A stretch of 64,000 bases of DNA from Alcaligenaceae bacterium. GTDB taxonomy: Bacteria > Pseudomonadota > Gammaproteobacteria > Burkholderiales > Burkholderiaceae_B. Location of the stretch: contig JACCEO010000004.1 in the NCBI GenBank assembly GCA_013416485.1, forward strand, positions 124,001-188,000. Reading direction: 5' to 3'. Shown here in pieces: positions 1 to 9,735 of this stretch. The first letter of the stretch is position 1. Every line of letters starts with the position of its first letter. Below the pieces are notes generated by a model. The model ran no database searches, had not been told where the DNA came from, and saw only the letters and a program-made list of their open reading frames with translations. The position numbers and the translations under genes are program-made.

Positions 1-1
1 C

Positions 2-796
2 GTAAGCGCGCGTTATAAACAACTCCTTAAACGTATACAGCAATTGCCCCCTGTAGGTTCACGTCCGTTAACCGTAGGCGGTAGGGTCTCAGGGTGGATC
101 ACCGGCAAAGCTACGGCACACTTACAAGGCCTGCCTGGTATTCATATCGAAGACGAGGCTGTGCATATTGCAGCATCCCAGCATACGCGCCGATCCTTGA
201 ATGGCGTGTTGGCCGATTTGGCCGAAGCCTTGAAAGACACCGGTTGTCTGCGTAGCTGGCGCAACGAGCTGCTGGACGTCTATGGTGAAGGCCGCCGAAT
301 GGCAGTGATAGAGCGAGCCGCAGTGCGGCCACTGGGCTTATTAACGAAAGCGGTGCACCTGAATGCTTGGGCACCCGATGGTTCATTGTGGGTTGCTAAG
401 CGCTCTGATACCAAGTCTACTGACCCCGGTATGTGGGACACTTTGGTGGGTGGTCTGGCAACCGCGGGCGAAAGCCTGGATTTGTCATTGTTGCGTGAAA
501 GCTACGAAGAAGCGGGCCTGTCAGAAGAAGACTTGGCCAACAGAACGCCATTGCGCGTCATCGTGCGTATGCATAAGCGTTTACCCGAGGGGTATCAGGT
601 CGAAGATGCCTTAGTCAGTGATTGTGTGTTGGCCAAGTCAGTTCGCCCACATAATATAGATGGCGAGGTCAGCGAGATCCGTTGTGTGGGTATGCCAGAG
701 CTTTGGTCCATGATACAGGCCGATGCCTTTACCCAAGAGGCTGAGTTAGTGATACTTGAAGGCTTGCAACAGCATATGGGTAATAAGATCAATTAG
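2..796 (+). CDS. Nudix hydrolase, DUF4743-type, 5' partial
   Basis: The reading frame is open to the left edge, so the true start lies outside the window. The TTG at position 44 is probably internal, because the residues before it continue a plausible helical N-terminus. The C-terminal half carries a complete Nudix box (G-x5-E-x7-REx2EExG, starting GGLATAGE and ending RESYEEAGL, about positions 450-525), which binds metal and pyrophosphate in enzymes that cleave nucleoside-diphosphate-linked substrates. An N-terminal DUF4743-like segment followed by Nudix matches plant/fungal/proteobacterial Nudix proteins related to thiamine-pyrophosphokinase-associated forms. The substrate cannot be told from sequence. 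It lies 50 bases upstream of the PhaM-like gene on the same strand. Confidence 0.8.
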   Translation, partial: VSARYKQLLKRIQQLPPVGSRPLTVGGRVSGWITGKATAHLQGLPGIHIEDEAVHIAASQHTRRSLNGVLADLAEALKDTGCLRSWRNELLDVYGEGRRMAVIERAAVRPLGLLTKAVHLNAWAPDGSLWVAKRSDTKSTDPGMWDTLVGGLATAGESLDLSLLRESYEEAGLSEEDLANRTPLRVIVRMHKRLPEGYQVEDALVSDCVLAKSVRPHNIDGEVSEIRCVGMPELWSMIQADAFTQEAELVILEGLQQHMGNKIN

Positions 797-846
797 ACGG
801 CAATCGTAGTTCAGTTTAATCTTGCAAAATCATTTAAGGAGTCATT

Positions 847-1707
847 ATGGGCGCGGAAAACAACAACCCTTTTGTCTTACCGGGATTTGGTCAAAGTGGT
901 GATGCAGCGCAAAACCCTTTAATGGCCAGTATGGACATGATGCGGCGTGCTTGGCAAAATATGGCTGGCGCTACAGGCATGGAGTCTGCTGCCCTAGCAA
1001 CGCCTATGTCGGTCGAAGACCTAGAACGTCGTATTGGCGAGCTTCGCGTGGTCGAGAACTGGCTGCGTATGAATTTATCTATGCTCTCCAGCACGATACA
1101 AGGCATGGAGGTGCAACGCTCTACGATTTCTACCCTGATGTCATTTGCTGCCAGTGCCAGCAACGTGGCAGGCGCAGCAGGTGCAGGTGATACAGCGACA
1201 GCAGGTCCCTCGCCTTTAGAAGTGGTATTGGGTATTAAGCCTGGTGGGGCAGCAACAGCCAGCACACCGCCTGCGCAAACCGCAGAGGCATCACCTGCAC
1301 CTGGCTCTACGGGTTCACACACTGCTACTGCTGACTCGGCCAAAGCCGGTATCGAAGAGGTTGCAGCGGCGGCTCAGGCACGTGCTGAGCACGCAGCTCA
1401 GGCGGCAACTGCGTATGCCGCCTCGGCCGAAACCGCTGTCAAAGGGTGGTGGGATATGCTGCAAAAGCAATTTGATACCTTGGCTACGGCAACAGCAAGC
1501 GGCATGAAAAATGCGGATACCGCGTCGCCCGATAGCACTTTAGGTAAAAAAGCAGCTACGAAAACAGCGCATAAAGCCACAAAATCGGCGAAAGCACCCA
1601 GTAAAACAGCTGCTCGTAAGGCCACTAAGGCCGCAGCACCCGCGGCAACCGCCGCTAAAACCACGACCAAGGTAACGCGTAAGCGTGCCGCTGGGGGAAA
1701 AGCTTAA
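847..1707 (+). CDS. phaM: PhaM-type polyhydroxyalkanoate granule regulatory protein
   Basis: The 286-residue protein starts with a short Asn/Pro/Phe-rich segment (NNPFVLPGF). A helical region follows at about residues 25-110 containing PMSVEDLERRIGELRVVENWLRMNL, a pattern I associate with PhaM proteins of Burkholderiales. The middle is Ala/Thr/Pro-rich and low in complexity. The last 60 residues are a Lys/Ala-rich tail (KKAATKTAHKATKS and similar) resembling histone H1, which in characterised PhaM proteins binds DNA and ties PHA granules to the nucleoid while activating PHA synthase. A Shine-Dalgarno AAGGAG lies at 836-841. It stands only 3 bases upstream of glmU, so the two are probably cotranscribed. 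No PHA synthase gene is visible in the window. Confidence 0.8.
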   Translation: MGAENNNPFVLPGFGQSGDAAQNPLMASMDMMRRAWQNMAGATGMESAALATPMSVEDLERRIGELRVVENWLRMNLSMLSSTIQGMEVQRSTISTLMSFAASASNVAGAAGAGDTATAGPSPLEVVLGIKPGGAATASTPPAQTAEASPAPGSTGSHTATADSAKAGIEEVAAAAQARAEHAAQAATAYAASAETAVKGWWDMLQKQFDTLATATASGMKNADTASPDSTLGKKAATKTAHKATKSAKAPSKTAARKATKAAAPAATAAKTTTKVTRKRAAGGKA

Positions 1708-1710
1708 TCT

Positions 1711-3084
1711 ATGCTGAACATTGTTATTTTGGCCGCAGGCCTGGGTAAAAGGATGCAGTCAGACTTACCCAAAGTCCTGCATCCTATCGCTGGCAAACCT
1801 ATGCTGGCCCATGTAATAGATAATGCCCGCCAATTACACCCTGATCGTATTGTGGTGGTGGTGGGGCATGGTGCAGAGCTAGTGCGTGAAGCATTCGCTG
1901 ATCAAGCCGATCTACACTTTGTGATACAAAACCCACAACACGGTACAGGTCATGCGGTGCAGCAGGCAGTGCCGGCGCTGGTGGATGCTGGCCAGGAAAA
2001 TGATGCGACCTTGGTGCTGTATGGTGATGTGCCTTTAGTACAGGCTGCGACTTTACGGTCGTTGCTGGATGCCCGCTTGCAGGGTATGGCGGTGTTAACT
2101 GAAAACCTAGGGGACCCCACTGGATATGGGCGTATTGTCCGTAATGCCGATGGCGAGGTGCAGCGCATCGTCGAGCACAAGGATGCTAGTGCTCAGGAAC
2201 ATACAATCACCGAAGTCAATACCGGCATATTGGTAGCGCCCACTGCACACCTGAAAGATTGGTTGCTGCGTATTACCAATAACAATGCTCAGGGTGAATA
2301 CTATCTGACCGATATCGTTGGTTTGTCAGTGTCTGATGGTGTTTCTGTGCATGCTGCCCATCCAGGTGCGGCCTGGGAAACATTGGGTGTGAATAGCCGT
2401 GCTCAACAAGCACAACTAGAGCGCCTGTGGCAGGCCGAGCTAGCGCGCCGCTTGCTAGAAGAGGGCGTTACTTTGGCTGACCCCGCTCGCTTTGATCTTA
2501 GGGGCGAACTACGTTGTGGGCGTGATGTTTTTATCGATGTCGGCTGTGTTTTTGAAGGTCAGGTCGAGCTGGCAGATGGTGTACATATAGGCCCGCACTG
2601 TGTGATTAAAAACAGCCGTATCGGGGCCGGAGCACGTATTGATGCCTATAGTCATCTTGAACAGGCAGTCGTAGATACTCAAGCCCGTGTTGGGCCTTAT
2701 GCGCGCTTGCGGCCCTTGGCTCATATTGGTGCTGGTGCTCATGTGGGTAATTTTGTAGAGATCAAAAAAACCCATCTAGGAGCAGGCTCCAAGGCGAATC
2801 ATTTGGCGTATATCGGTGACGCGACTGTGGGCGAACGGGTCAATATAGGTGCTGGCACTATTACGTGTAACTACGATGGGGTCAACAAGTTTGAAACCAT
2901 CATTGAGGATGACGCCTTTATTGGTTCCGACTCCCAATTGGTGGCGCCTGTACGTGTAGGACAGGGTGCGACTTTGGGCGCGGGTACCACTTTGACGCGC
3001 GATGCGCCTGCGCATCAGTTAACCATTACACGTGTGGCTCAAACCACAATTTCTGGTTGGGCACGGCCTACAAAGAAACCTTAA
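1711..3084 (+). CDS. glmU: Bifunctional N-acetylglucosamine-1-phosphate uridyltransferase / glucosamine-1-phosphate acetyltransferase
   Basis: GlmU makes UDP-GlcNAc for peptidoglycan and lipopolysaccharide. The 457-residue length is normal for the family. The N-terminal nucleotidyltransferase opens with [18 protein letters not shown] (the GxGxRM-x-S-x-PK signature), and further substrate-binding segments such as GTGHAVQQA and LYGDVPL follow. From about residue 250 the protein shows the left-handed beta-helix hexapeptide pattern ([26 protein letters not shown]) of the acetyltransferase half. The stop codon overlaps the next start (TAATG at 3082-3086), implying translational coupling with the MFS gene. 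glmS, which makes the precursor glucosamine-6-phosphate, lies about 3 kb downstream. Confidence 0.97.
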   Translation: MLNIVILAAGLGKRMQSDLPKVLHPIAGKPMLAHVIDNARQLHPDRIVVVVGHGAELVREAFADQADLHFVIQNPQHGTGHAVQQAVPALVDAGQENDATLVLYGDVPLVQAATLRSLLDARLQGMAVLTENLGDPTGYGRIVRNADGEVQRIVEHKDASAQEHTITEVNTGILVAPTAHLKDWLLRITNNNAQGEYYLTDIVGLSVSDGVSVHAAHPGAAWETLGVNSRAQQAQLERLWQAELARRLLEEGVTLADPARFDLRGELRCGRDVFIDVGCVFEGQVELADGVHIGPHCVIKNSRIGAGARIDAYSHLEQAVVDTQARVGPYARLRPLAHIGAGAHVGNFVEIKKTHLGAGSKANHLAYIGDATVGERVNIGAGTITCNYDGVNKFETIIEDDAFIGSDSQLVAPVRVGQGATLGAGTTLTRDAPAHQLTITRVAQTTISGWARPTKKP

Positions 3085-4487
3085 TGCCAGATCTACCGTC
3101 TACGGCGGCGTCTGAGCTGACGGGCGTAGGGCAGCACGATGGGCTGCCTACCCCTCAGCGCTATTGGGCAGCGTTGGTGTTGCGTCTGGCGATAACCGTT
3201 GTTGTGCTGGATTCGACCATGTCGAATGTGGCCCTGCCCGCCATCGCTTCGGGTTTGGGTATAGACCCCGCGGCGGTGATCTGGGTGGCTATCGCTTACA
3301 ACTTGACCGTGGTGGTGTCATTGTTGCCCTTGTCAGCAGTGGCCGAGCGTATAGGTTTTCAACGTTTATTTATTGCAGGCATCACCTTGTTTATGGTCGC
3401 ATCGGTGGGTGCGGCTTTATCGGGATCGTTGTTGACCTTAATGCTATCGCGAATTGCCCAAGGTTTTGGCTCTGCCATGTTGATGTGTTTATTTGGCGGC
3501 TTGGTGCGTAATATTTACCCACTGAAAAAGCTGGGTATGGGCATTAGCGTTAATGCGATGGTGGTTGGCTTGATGGCTGTCATAGGGCCTGCGGCAGGGG
3601 CCTTTATTTTGCAGATTGCCGCCTGGCAATGGATATTCATAGTCAATGTGCCCATTTGTTTGCTGACCTATATAGGGGTACGGTATTTGCCGGAAATTCC
3701 ACGGACCGCTACCCGTTTTGATTGGGCTGCTGCGGCGTTGGGGGTTCCCGCTTTTGGTTTAGCTATCGTAGGCCTGGAGTCCTTGGTGCGTGATCCCGTC
3801 ATGGCCATATTGTGTTTATTGATAGCAGGGCTGGCGGCTTGGGCCTTGTTGTATCGTTCGCGTACTCAGGTATCACCGTTGGTTCCCTTGGATTTGATGA
3901 GGGTGGTTTCCATACGTTTCGCTGTGGGCGCATCAGCGTTTTCCTTTGCGGCACAAATGTCCGCCTTTGTTGCATTACCCTTTTATTTCCACAGGAGCTT
4001 GAACTATTCGTATGGCGATATTGGCATATTGTTGGGAGCCTGGTCGATAGGGGTGGCAGTGATGGCACCGGTGGCAGGCGTTTTATCAGGCCGATTTTCC
4101 ATTGCAGTGTTGTGTGGCATAGGTGCTGGCAGCATGGCAGCAGGCTTGGTATGGCTGATGCTAATTTCAAGTGATACTGCATTTATCTGGTTGTTTGTCG
4201 CCATGATGCTTAGCGGTGTGGGTTTTGGTTTTTTCCAGACGCCTAATAACAGGGCGTTATTGGCTGGTGTGCCACGTCAACGCAGTGGTGCTGCCGGTGG
4301 TTTGCAAGCCACAACGCGGGTTTTTGGGCAAAGCTTTGGTACGGCGTTAGTTGGTTTAAGCTTTGGTATTAGCCAGGACTATGGCCCTATGCTGGGCATA
4401 GGGGTGGCGGTAGTGTGTGCCTTGGCTGCCGTTGCCATTAATGTGATACGTTACTTGAACCCGGCTTCTGACCCGGAGCTACTATGA
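3084..4487 (+). CDS. MFS transporter, DHA2 (EmrB/QacA-like) family
   Basis: This is a 467-residue integral membrane protein with many hydrophobic segments consistent with 14 helices. Near the N-terminus is the DHA2 motif LDSTMSNVALP (family form LDxTIVNVALP), followed by the loop motif GRI-like AERIGFQRLF and an LSRIAQGFGSAM segment that corresponds to motif B (R-x-x-Q-G). Family members export drugs and other small hydrophobic compounds using the proton gradient. I chose the ATG at 3084, which overlaps the glmU stop by one base, over an upstream GTG/TTG-type start inside glmU. Its own stop overlaps the glycosyltransferase start as ATGA (4484-4487), so the two genes are tightly coupled. The substrate is unknown. 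Confidence 0.88.
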   Translation: MPDLPSTAASELTGVGQHDGLPTPQRYWAALVLRLAITVVVLDSTMSNVALPAIASGLGIDPAAVIWVAIAYNLTVVVSLLPLSAVAERIGFQRLFIAGITLFMVASVGAALSGSLLTLMLSRIAQGFGSAMLMCLFGGLVRNIYPLKKLGMGISVNAMVVGLMAVIGPAAGAFILQIAAWQWIFIVNVPICLLTYIGVRYLPEIPRTATRFDWAAAALGVPAFGLAIVGLESLVRDPVMAILCLLIAGLAAWALLYRSRTQVSPLVPLDLMRVVSIRFAVGASAFSFAAQMSAFVALPFYFHRSLNYSYGDIGILLGAWSIGVAVMAPVAGVLSGRFSIAVLCGIGAGSMAAGLVWLMLISSDTAFIWLFVAMMLSGVGFGFFQTPNNRALLAGVPRQRSGAAGGLQATTRVFGQSFGTALVGLSFGISQDYGPMLGIGVAVVCALAAVAINVIRYLNPASDPELL

Positions 4488-5629
4488 CGACGCATGTGCA
4501 AACTGTGCAGGTAAAGGGGCCGCGCTTGCGCATACTACAGTTAAATTTCGAACGTGGATGGCGTGGCGGTGAACGTCAGACTTTGTTATCTATGCAGGCG
4601 TATCGTGCTGCTGGGCATGAGGTTGTCTTGCTGGCCAGGGCTGGTGGTGACTTAGCAAGCCGGGCCCAAGAAGATGGCTTTATGGTGTACCCATGCTCAG
4701 GCATACCCGCTGTAGGCGGCACCTTGTTGCGATATGGTCGCCAATTTGATGTCTTGCACGCTCAAACGGCCAACATGATGACCTGGCTGGCCTTATTAAA
4801 ACCTTTTCTGCGTGCGCGCATCGTGTTTACCCGACGTACGGCCTTCCCCATCGCTCAGGGGCGTGACCAGCAAACCCGTTGGAAATGGCGGCAGGCTGAT
4901 GTGGTGGTCGCCATTAGTCAAGCGGCAGCTGTAGAACCCAGACGTTTAGGTTTGGATGTCGTAGTTATACCCAGTGCGGTGCAAGCCCAGCCTTTGGATA
5001 GTCAGCACTTGCACGAGTTTGCCAGTCAGTTTGATTTGCCCTTGGCGCCGGATCTAGGGGGTGAGACCGGCTTGCCACGGCAGCACCTATCGGGTCAGCA
5101 TTTTGTGTTGGCAACCGCCGCTGCCATGAGCTCTGAAAAAGACCCTTTGACCTTAATACGTGCTATTCATGCCGTACGACAGGTGCGCGATGATTTCGTA
5201 TTTCTGCATCTGGGGGCGGGTGGCGATATTGAATATGCCGCACGTGAATTGGTGCATGATCTGGGGTTAGAACGGCATTATGTATTTGCAGGCTTTCATC
5301 GTGCTATCGAAGATATCTATCGTTTGATGGATGTGTTTGTTCTTAGTTCTAAGTCCGAGGCTTTGGGCACTAGCGTCTTGGATGCCTTTTTGTATCGGGT
5401 GCCTGTGGTCTCTACTGATGCGGGTGGCTTGAAGGAAAGTCTGGCCCAAGGGCGTGGTTTATTGTGTGCCATAGGTGACCATGAGGCCTTGGCCGCATCG
5501 ATATTGCGCTTGCTGAGTGATGAGTCATTGCGCGTAGATATGGCCGATAAAGCGCACCGTTATGTACGTAGCGAACATGATGTCGAGGTCATGGCCAAGC
5601 GTTACTTGAAAGTCTATACCGCTACCTAA
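4484..5629 (+). CDS. GT4-type glycosyltransferase
   Basis: The 381-residue protein has the GT-B fold layout of family 4 enzymes. It has an N-terminal acceptor domain beginning RILQLNFERGWRGGERQ, with a Gly-rich loop after the first strand, and a C-terminal nucleotide-sugar domain containing LHLGAGGDIEYAARELV and YVFAGF. The catalytic-site segment reads SKSEALGTSVLDAFLYR, the usual SxxEGxxxxxLEA pattern with Asp in place of the second Glu, followed by PVVSTDAGGLKE. It probably transfers a sugar to a cell-surface glycan or lipid. Translation is coupled to the MFS gene through an ATGA overlap. The last 8 bases overlap the convergent Lrp-type gene. Donor and acceptor are unknown. Confidence 0.85.
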   Translation: MTTHVQTVQVKGPRLRILQLNFERGWRGGERQTLLSMQAYRAAGHEVVLLARAGGDLASRAQEDGFMVYPCSGIPAVGGTLLRYGRQFDVLHAQTANMMTWLALLKPFLRARIVFTRRTAFPIAQGRDQQTRWKWRQADVVVAISQAAAVEPRRLGLDVVVIPSAVQAQPLDSQHLHEFASQFDLPLAPDLGGETGLPRQHLSGQHFVLATAAAMSSEKDPLTLIRAIHAVRQVRDDFVFLHLGAGGDIEYAARELVHDLGLERHYVFAGFHRAIEDIYRLMDVFVLSSKSEALGTSVLDAFLYRVPVVSTDAGGLKESLAQGRGLLCAIGDHEALAASILRLLSDESLRVDMADKAHRYVRSEHDVEVMAKRYLKVYTAT

Positions 5630-6110
5630 GATTGGACTGGCGGGGTAGGTCGATACGGGTGTCGAACTTGCTGCGCTGTATAGAGAAAAAACTGCGTACA
5701 TTACGGACATTGACGTCCGATGTGAATACCCTGTGGGCCATAGCATGGTAGGCAGCCATATCGGGAAGTTGTGCAATCAGAATAAAGTCTGGTCCGGGTG
5801 AAACGCGATAGCACTGCAAAATCGCCGATTCGGTGTTGGCTTTGGCTTGAAAGCTGTCGATATGCCCTGCGCTTTGTCGATCTAAGGTAATTTCTATGAT
5901 GGCGGTTAGGCCGTTACCCAGCATCGTGGGGTTCAGAATGGCCACTTGCTTTTGGATGATCCCCGTCTTGATCAAGCGCCTGACACGCCGCAGACATGTG
6001 GGTGGTGAAGCGTGTACTTTTTCCGCTAAATCCAAGTTGGTCAAAGAGCTATCGGATTGCAGTTGTTCCAGTATGCGAAGGTCCAGTTCATCCAAGGAAA
6101 TCGTAGGCAT
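5622..6110 (-). CDS. Lrp/AsnC-family transcriptional regulator
   Basis: The 162-residue protein has the family layout. An N-terminal winged helix-turn-helix (about residues 5-60) opens LDELDLRILEQLQSDSSLTNLDLAEKV and includes the recognition segment SPPTCLRRVRRL. A C-terminal RAM/AsnC effector domain includes YRVSPGPDFILIAQLPD. Members bind amino acids or related ligands, form octamers and wrap DNA at several boxes. A Shine-Dalgarno (AAGGACAAGTA before ATG) supports this start. It is transcribed divergently from glmS, and the shared 150-base region holds repeated GAAAT-N3-ATTTC boxes, which suggests autoregulation and possibly control of glmS. The 3' end overlaps the convergent glycosyltransferase gene by 8 bases. 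Confidence 0.92.
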   Translation of the reverse strand: MPTISLDELDLRILEQLQSDSSLTNLDLAEKVHASPPTCLRRVRRLIKTGIIQKQVAILNPTMLGNGLTAIIEITLDRQSAGHIDSFQAKANTESAILQCYRVSPGPDFILIAQLPDMAAYHAMAHRVFTSDVNVRNVRSFFSIQRSKFDTRIDLPRQSNLR

Positions 6111-6136
6111 TACTTGTCCTTGTAGTCGTATTTATT

Positions 6137-6209
6137 TGAAATTAAATTTCATGATGTCTATTTGTTGAAATAAAATACCATATCAAATAAAAATATGAAA
6201 TCTAATTTC
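6137..6209. promoter_or_regulatory. Array of three Lrp-like boxes between the Lrp gene and glmS
   Basis: Two perfect inverted repeats of the form GAAAT-N3-ATTTC lie at 6138-6150 (extended to a 15-base palindrome at 6137-6151) and 6197-6209. A partial copy, GAAAT-AAA-ATACC, lies at about 6167-6179. Their centres are near 6144, 6173 and 6203, so spacing is 29-30 bases. Evenly phased boxes are what an oligomeric Lrp-family protein would use to wrap DNA. The assignment to the adjacent regulator is inference. Confidence 0.55.
6165..6193 (+). promoter_or_regulatory. Possible sigma70 promoter for glmS
   Basis: TTGAAA at 6165-6170 and TAAAAA at 6188-6193 are separated by 17 bases, giving five of six and four of six matches to the -35 and -10 consensus. 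The region is AT-rich, so a chance match is possible. The candidate overlaps the middle Lrp-like box, so a bound regulator would block it. Confidence 0.3.
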
Positions 6210-6260
6210 TTTTAATGTGCCCCACAATAGACCATCTTCCCAATTTGCAGGAGCAAATCT

Positions 6261-8093
6261 ATGTGTGGCATAGTCGGTGCAGTCGCTCAGCGCGACATTA
6301 CCCCCATTCTTCTTGAAGGGCTTAAGCGCTTGGAGTACCGGGGTTACGATTCCTGCGGTATTGCCTTACATGCGAATGGCGAACTACGTCGGGCACGCAG
6401 CACCGATCGCGTGGCTGAACTAGAACGTGAAGTCGCCAAAGAACAGCTTAGTGGTTTTACAGGTATTGCACACACTCGCTGGGCGACTCATGGCGCACCA
6501 GCTACGCATAATGCCCATCCGCATTTTTCCGGTCGAGATAGCACTCATCCCAGGATTGCTTTGGTTCACAACGGCATCATAGAAAACTACGAGGAACTGC
6601 GTACTGAATTGCAGGCCGCGGGCTACGACTTCTTAAGCCAAACCGATACTGAAGTTATCGCCCACCTGGTTGATTACTTATATAACGGGGATTTGCTGCA
6701 GGCGGTTCAACACGCTATTGGCCGATTGGCGGGCGCCTATGCCATCGCCGTATTTTGCCGCGATGAGCCTCATCGTGTTGTTGGTGCTCGCCACGGCTCG
6801 CCGCTGGTTGTGGGTTGTGGCGTGAACGAAAACTTTCTGGCTTCCGACGCCTTGGCCTTGGCAGGCACTACAGATCAGATCATTTACCTGGAAGATGGTG
6901 ACGTGGTTGACCTGCAACTTGCACGTGTCTGGATTACCAATCATGCAGGTCAGGCCGTAGAGCGACCAATACACACAGTGCATTTGCATACCGCTGCCGC
7001 TGATCTAGGGCCGTACCGCCACTACATGCAGAAGGAGATTTTTGAACAACCGCGCGCCGTTGCTGATACCTTACAAAATATAGAGACCATTAGCCCAGAG
7101 CTGTTTGGTGATCAGGCATATAAGGTTTTCAAAGAAATCGATAATGTCTTGATACTTGCCTGTGGTACCAGCTACTACGCTGGTTTGACCGCTAGGTACT
7201 GGATAGAGTCCCTGGCAAAAATCCCGGTGAATGTCGAAATTGCCAGTGAATATCGTTACCGTGATAGTGTGCCGAATCCACGCACTCTGGTGGTGACTAT
7301 ATCCCAATCAGGTGAAACTGCGGATACCTTAGCTGCGCTTAAACACGCCCATAGTCTGGGTATGACACACAGCCTGACCGTGTGTAACGTGGCGACCAGC
7401 GCTATGGTACGTGAATGCAAATTGGCCTATATCACTAGGGCAGGTATGGAAATAGGGGTGGCATCCACTAAAGCCTTTACCACTCAGCTCACTGCATTGT
7501 TCTTATTGGCATTGGCGTTGGCCCAAACCAAAGATCAACTGACCGAAGAGCGCGAACAAGGATTCCTGAAAGCGTTGCGTCATCTTCCCGTAGCCATTGC
7601 TGCCGTTCTGGCGCTAGAACCACAAATTATTGCCTGGGCAGACCGTTTCGCCAGCAAAGAAAATGCCCTGTTCCTAGGCCGTGGCATGCACTTCCCGGTT
7701 GCCATGGAAGGTGCTTTAAAACTGAAAGAAATCAGTTATATACACGCCGAAGGCTACCCTGCAGGTGAATTGAAGCATGGCCCCTTGGCCCTGGTCACCG
7801 ACCATATGCCGGTGGTTACCGTAGCCCCACGTGACGAGCTGCTGGAAAAACTGAAGTCCAATATGCAGGAAGTTCATGCGCGCGGTGGTGAGCTATACGT
7901 GTTCGCCGATGCCGATACCAAAATAGAACCTAGCGATGATATCCATGTGATACGTATGCCGGAAAATTACGGCAAGCTGTCACCCATTTTGCATACGATA
8001 CCGCTGCAGTTATTGGCGTACCACACTGCCTGCGTCAGGGGTACAGATGTGGACAAACCTAGGAATTTGGCCAAGAGTGTGACGGTGGAGTAG
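6261..8093 (+). CDS. glmS: Glutamine-fructose-6-phosphate aminotransferase (isomerizing)
   Basis: GlmS converts fructose-6-phosphate and glutamine to glucosamine-6-phosphate, the first step towards UDP-GlcNAc. The 610-residue length is standard. The N-terminus MCGIVG supplies the catalytic Cys after Met removal for the class II glutaminase domain. HTRWATHG and HNGIIENY are conserved glutamine-site segments. Two SIS isomerase domains follow, with [18 protein letters not shown] and the hinge [15 protein letters not shown], and the C-terminus [13 protein letters not shown] is typical. The Shine-Dalgarno is AGGAG at 6250-6254. I see no glmS ribozyme in the leader, as expected outside Gram-positive bacteria. 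The last 35 bases overlap the convergent MocR-type gene. Confidence 0.98.
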   Translation: MCGIVGAVAQRDITPILLEGLKRLEYRGYDSCGIALHANGELRRARSTDRVAELEREVAKEQLSGFTGIAHTRWATHGAPATHNAHPHFSGRDSTHPRIALVHNGIIENYEELRTELQAAGYDFLSQTDTEVIAHLVDYLYNGDLLQAVQHAIGRLAGAYAIAVFCRDEPHRVVGARHGSPLVVGCGVNENFLASDALALAGTTDQIIYLEDGDVVDLQLARVWITNHAGQAVERPIHTVHLHTAAADLGPYRHYMQKEIFEQPRAVADTLQNIETISPELFGDQAYKVFKEIDNVLILACGTSYYAGLTARYWIESLAKIPVNVEIASEYRYRDSVPNPRTLVVTISQSGETADTLAALKHAHSLGMTHSLTVCNVATSAMVRECKLAYITRAGMEIGVASTKAFTTQLTALFLLALALAQTKDQLTEEREQGFLKALRHLPVAIAAVLALEPQIIAWADRFASKENALFLGRGMHFPVAMEGALKLKEISYIHAEGYPAGELKHGPLALVTDHMPVVTVAPRDELLEKLKSNMQEVHARGGELYVFADADTKIEPSDDIHVIRMPENYGKLSPILHTIPLQLLAYHTACVRGTDVDKPRNLAKSVTVE

Positions 8094-9624
8094 GGGTGGG
8101 TTCATAGTTGTTTGTTGCGGATTTGGAATCAAGTCTGTCTTGCGTCTTCGTGGGACACAATGCGCGTAACACGAGTCTGAGTTTTTTGACCGCAATTTCC
8201 AGCTCGTGTGGGGTGTGGGCGGCGAACCCCATTAGAAAACCGGCCTTGTGCCGGTTTGATGCATGCAGTGGTGTCAGTCCCAGTAGGTCGATCCCGGCAC
8301 GGCATGCTGCCTCTACCGCTTCATGTTCGGGAATATTGTGGATGAATATGCAAGGCATCTGCATGCCTCCGCTAGGCACCCTTGGCTCGACGAAGTCAGC
8401 CAGATGCTGGAGCACCAGTCGTGCCAGCACATCACGCCGTTTGGCATAGACAGCGCGCATGGTGCGTATATGTGCACCGAAGTGACCGCCTTCAATGAAG
8501 CGCGCTAGCGTTAGTTGTGGAATTGGTGCGCTATGCCCATCCAGTAGGGTGCGGGCCACGGTCATGGGAGCTACCAGCGATGGCGGCAGCACCATGTAAC
8601 CGATGCGCAGACCGGGGAATAGTGACTTGGTGAAAGTGCCAATGTAGATCGTCCGTTGGTACGGATCTAGTCCTTGCACGCAGGCGGTGGGCTTGCCAGC
8701 GTAATGGAACTCACTATCGTAGTCGTCTTCTATGATCCAGCCCTGATGTTGCCTAGCCCATTCAATCACGGCCAATCGCCGATCGAGTGCCAGTGTTGCC
8801 CCTGTCGGGAACTGGTGTGATGGTGTCAGGAATACCGCTTTGGCTGCATCATTCAGATGTTCCACCAGCATGCCATTGGCATCCAGTGGCACTGGTACGC
8901 ATTCCAGGCCGGCAGCGTCGAAGGCTTTGCGTGCTCCTTGATATACCGGATCCTCAATAAAGATTTTGTCACCAGAATCCAGTAAAACGTTGGCGCATAG
9001 CGTCATCGCTTGCTGTGAGCTGGTCAGAATCAGTACGCGCTCAGGCGTAGCGTGAGCCCCGCGCTCAAGACTGACGTAATCCGCAATGGCCCGCCGCAAT
9101 GGTTCTAGCCCTTGCGGATCGCTGTGCATCAGCGCCAGTGTTCCATACTCCTTAAATACCTGCCGTTGCAGGCGTTCCCAAGTCTGGAGAGGGAAGTTGC
9201 GTGTTTCCGGTACGCCGGGGGCGAATGGACGCGGCGCCAGAAAGTCGCGCAGGCCACCACCCTGAAACATCATGTTGCCACGTTGACTAAGGCGCAGTGT
9301 TTCATCGGGAATTCTTGTACGTCTTGCCGTGCCGCGCCCTGGCAGACGTTTTGCCCGCTCCGATACGAAGCTGCCGCTACCAACGTGTCGCTCGATGAAA
9401 CCTTCTGCATGTAACTGGCTATAGGCTGATTCAACCGTATCACGGGAAACGCTCAATGACTTCGCCAGCACACGTGAGGCAGGTAGTGGCTTACCCACGT
9501 CAAGTGCGCCGTCGAGGATCAACTGCCTGATGCCACGTTGTATGCGGGCATACAACGGCAAGGCACTATGCGTAGGGTCGCTGACCCAAGCTTTGACGGA
9601 TTCTAGTTGGGCGTGCTTGAACAA
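8059..9624 (-). CDS. MocR/PdxR-family transcriptional regulator (GntR HTH fused to aminotransferase-like domain)
   Basis: The 521-residue protein joins an N-terminal GntR-type winged helix (about residues 20-90: [43 protein letters not shown]) to a fold-type I aminotransferase-like domain. That domain contains [12 protein letters not shown] and [15 protein letters not shown], where the Lys is the expected PLP-binding residue. Such proteins sense PLP or amine ligands and usually control a neighbouring transporter or enzyme. The frame is closed by a TGA just upstream, so the TTG at 9624 is the only nearby start and has no good Shine-Dalgarno. It is divergent from the BenE-family transporter, its likely target. 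The C-terminus runs 35 bases into glmS. Confidence 0.9.
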   Translation of the reverse strand: MFKHAQLESVKAWVSDPTHSALPLYARIQRGIRQLILDGALDVGKPLPASRVLAKSLSVSRDTVESAYSQLHAEGFIERHVGSGSFVSERAKRLPGRGTARRTRIPDETLRLSQRGNMMFQGGGLRDFLAPRPFAPGVPETRNFPLQTWERLQRQVFKEYGTLALMHSDPQGLEPLRRAIADYVSLERGAHATPERVLILTSSQQAMTLCANVLLDSGDKIFIEDPVYQGARKAFDAAGLECVPVPLDANGMLVEHLNDAAKAVFLTPSHQFPTGATLALDRRLAVIEWARQHQGWIIEDDYDSEFHYAGKPTACVQGLDPYQRTIYIGTFTKSLFPGLRIGYMVLPPSLVAPMTVARTLLDGHSAPIPQLTLARFIEGGHFGAHIRTMRAVYAKRRDVLARLVLQHLADFVEPRVPSGGMQMPCIFIHNIPEHEAVEAACRAGIDLLGLTPLHASNRHKAGFLMGFAAHTPHELEIAVKKLRLVLRALCPTKTQDRLDSKSATNNYEPTPTPPSHSWPNS

Positions 9625-9735
9625 GTGGTCTGTATTGCTTCAAATAAATGGTGGGGAATATCCAGCCATTTTAAGGCTATAAATTCGTTGATCAATGTTG
9701 TTCATAAAATCGCCTTTAGGAGTCACTGTCAGGCC

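Noticed and set aside
891-1343. 150-codon ORF antisense to phaM
   Set aside because: It arises from the Ala/Thr-rich low-complexity codons of phaM; no ribosome-binding site or recognisable protein features.
1530-1700. Lys/Ala-rich tail of PhaM as tandem DNA repeats
   Set aside because: Codon-level variation is high and no exact repeat unit recurs; it is a low-complexity protein tail.
3799-4182. Antisense ORF (127 codons) within the MFS gene
   Set aside because: No family features, and the transporter frame is clearly coding across the same bases.
6111-6260. glmS ribozyme or riboswitch in the glmS leader
   Set aside because: The 150 bases are AT-rich operator-like DNA with no ribozyme core; the ribozyme is restricted mainly to Gram-positive bacteria.
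9607-9735. Upstream extension of the BenE-family gene
   Set aside because: It overlaps the divergent regulator start and encodes residues unlike the family; the ATG at 9736 follows a purine-rich site.
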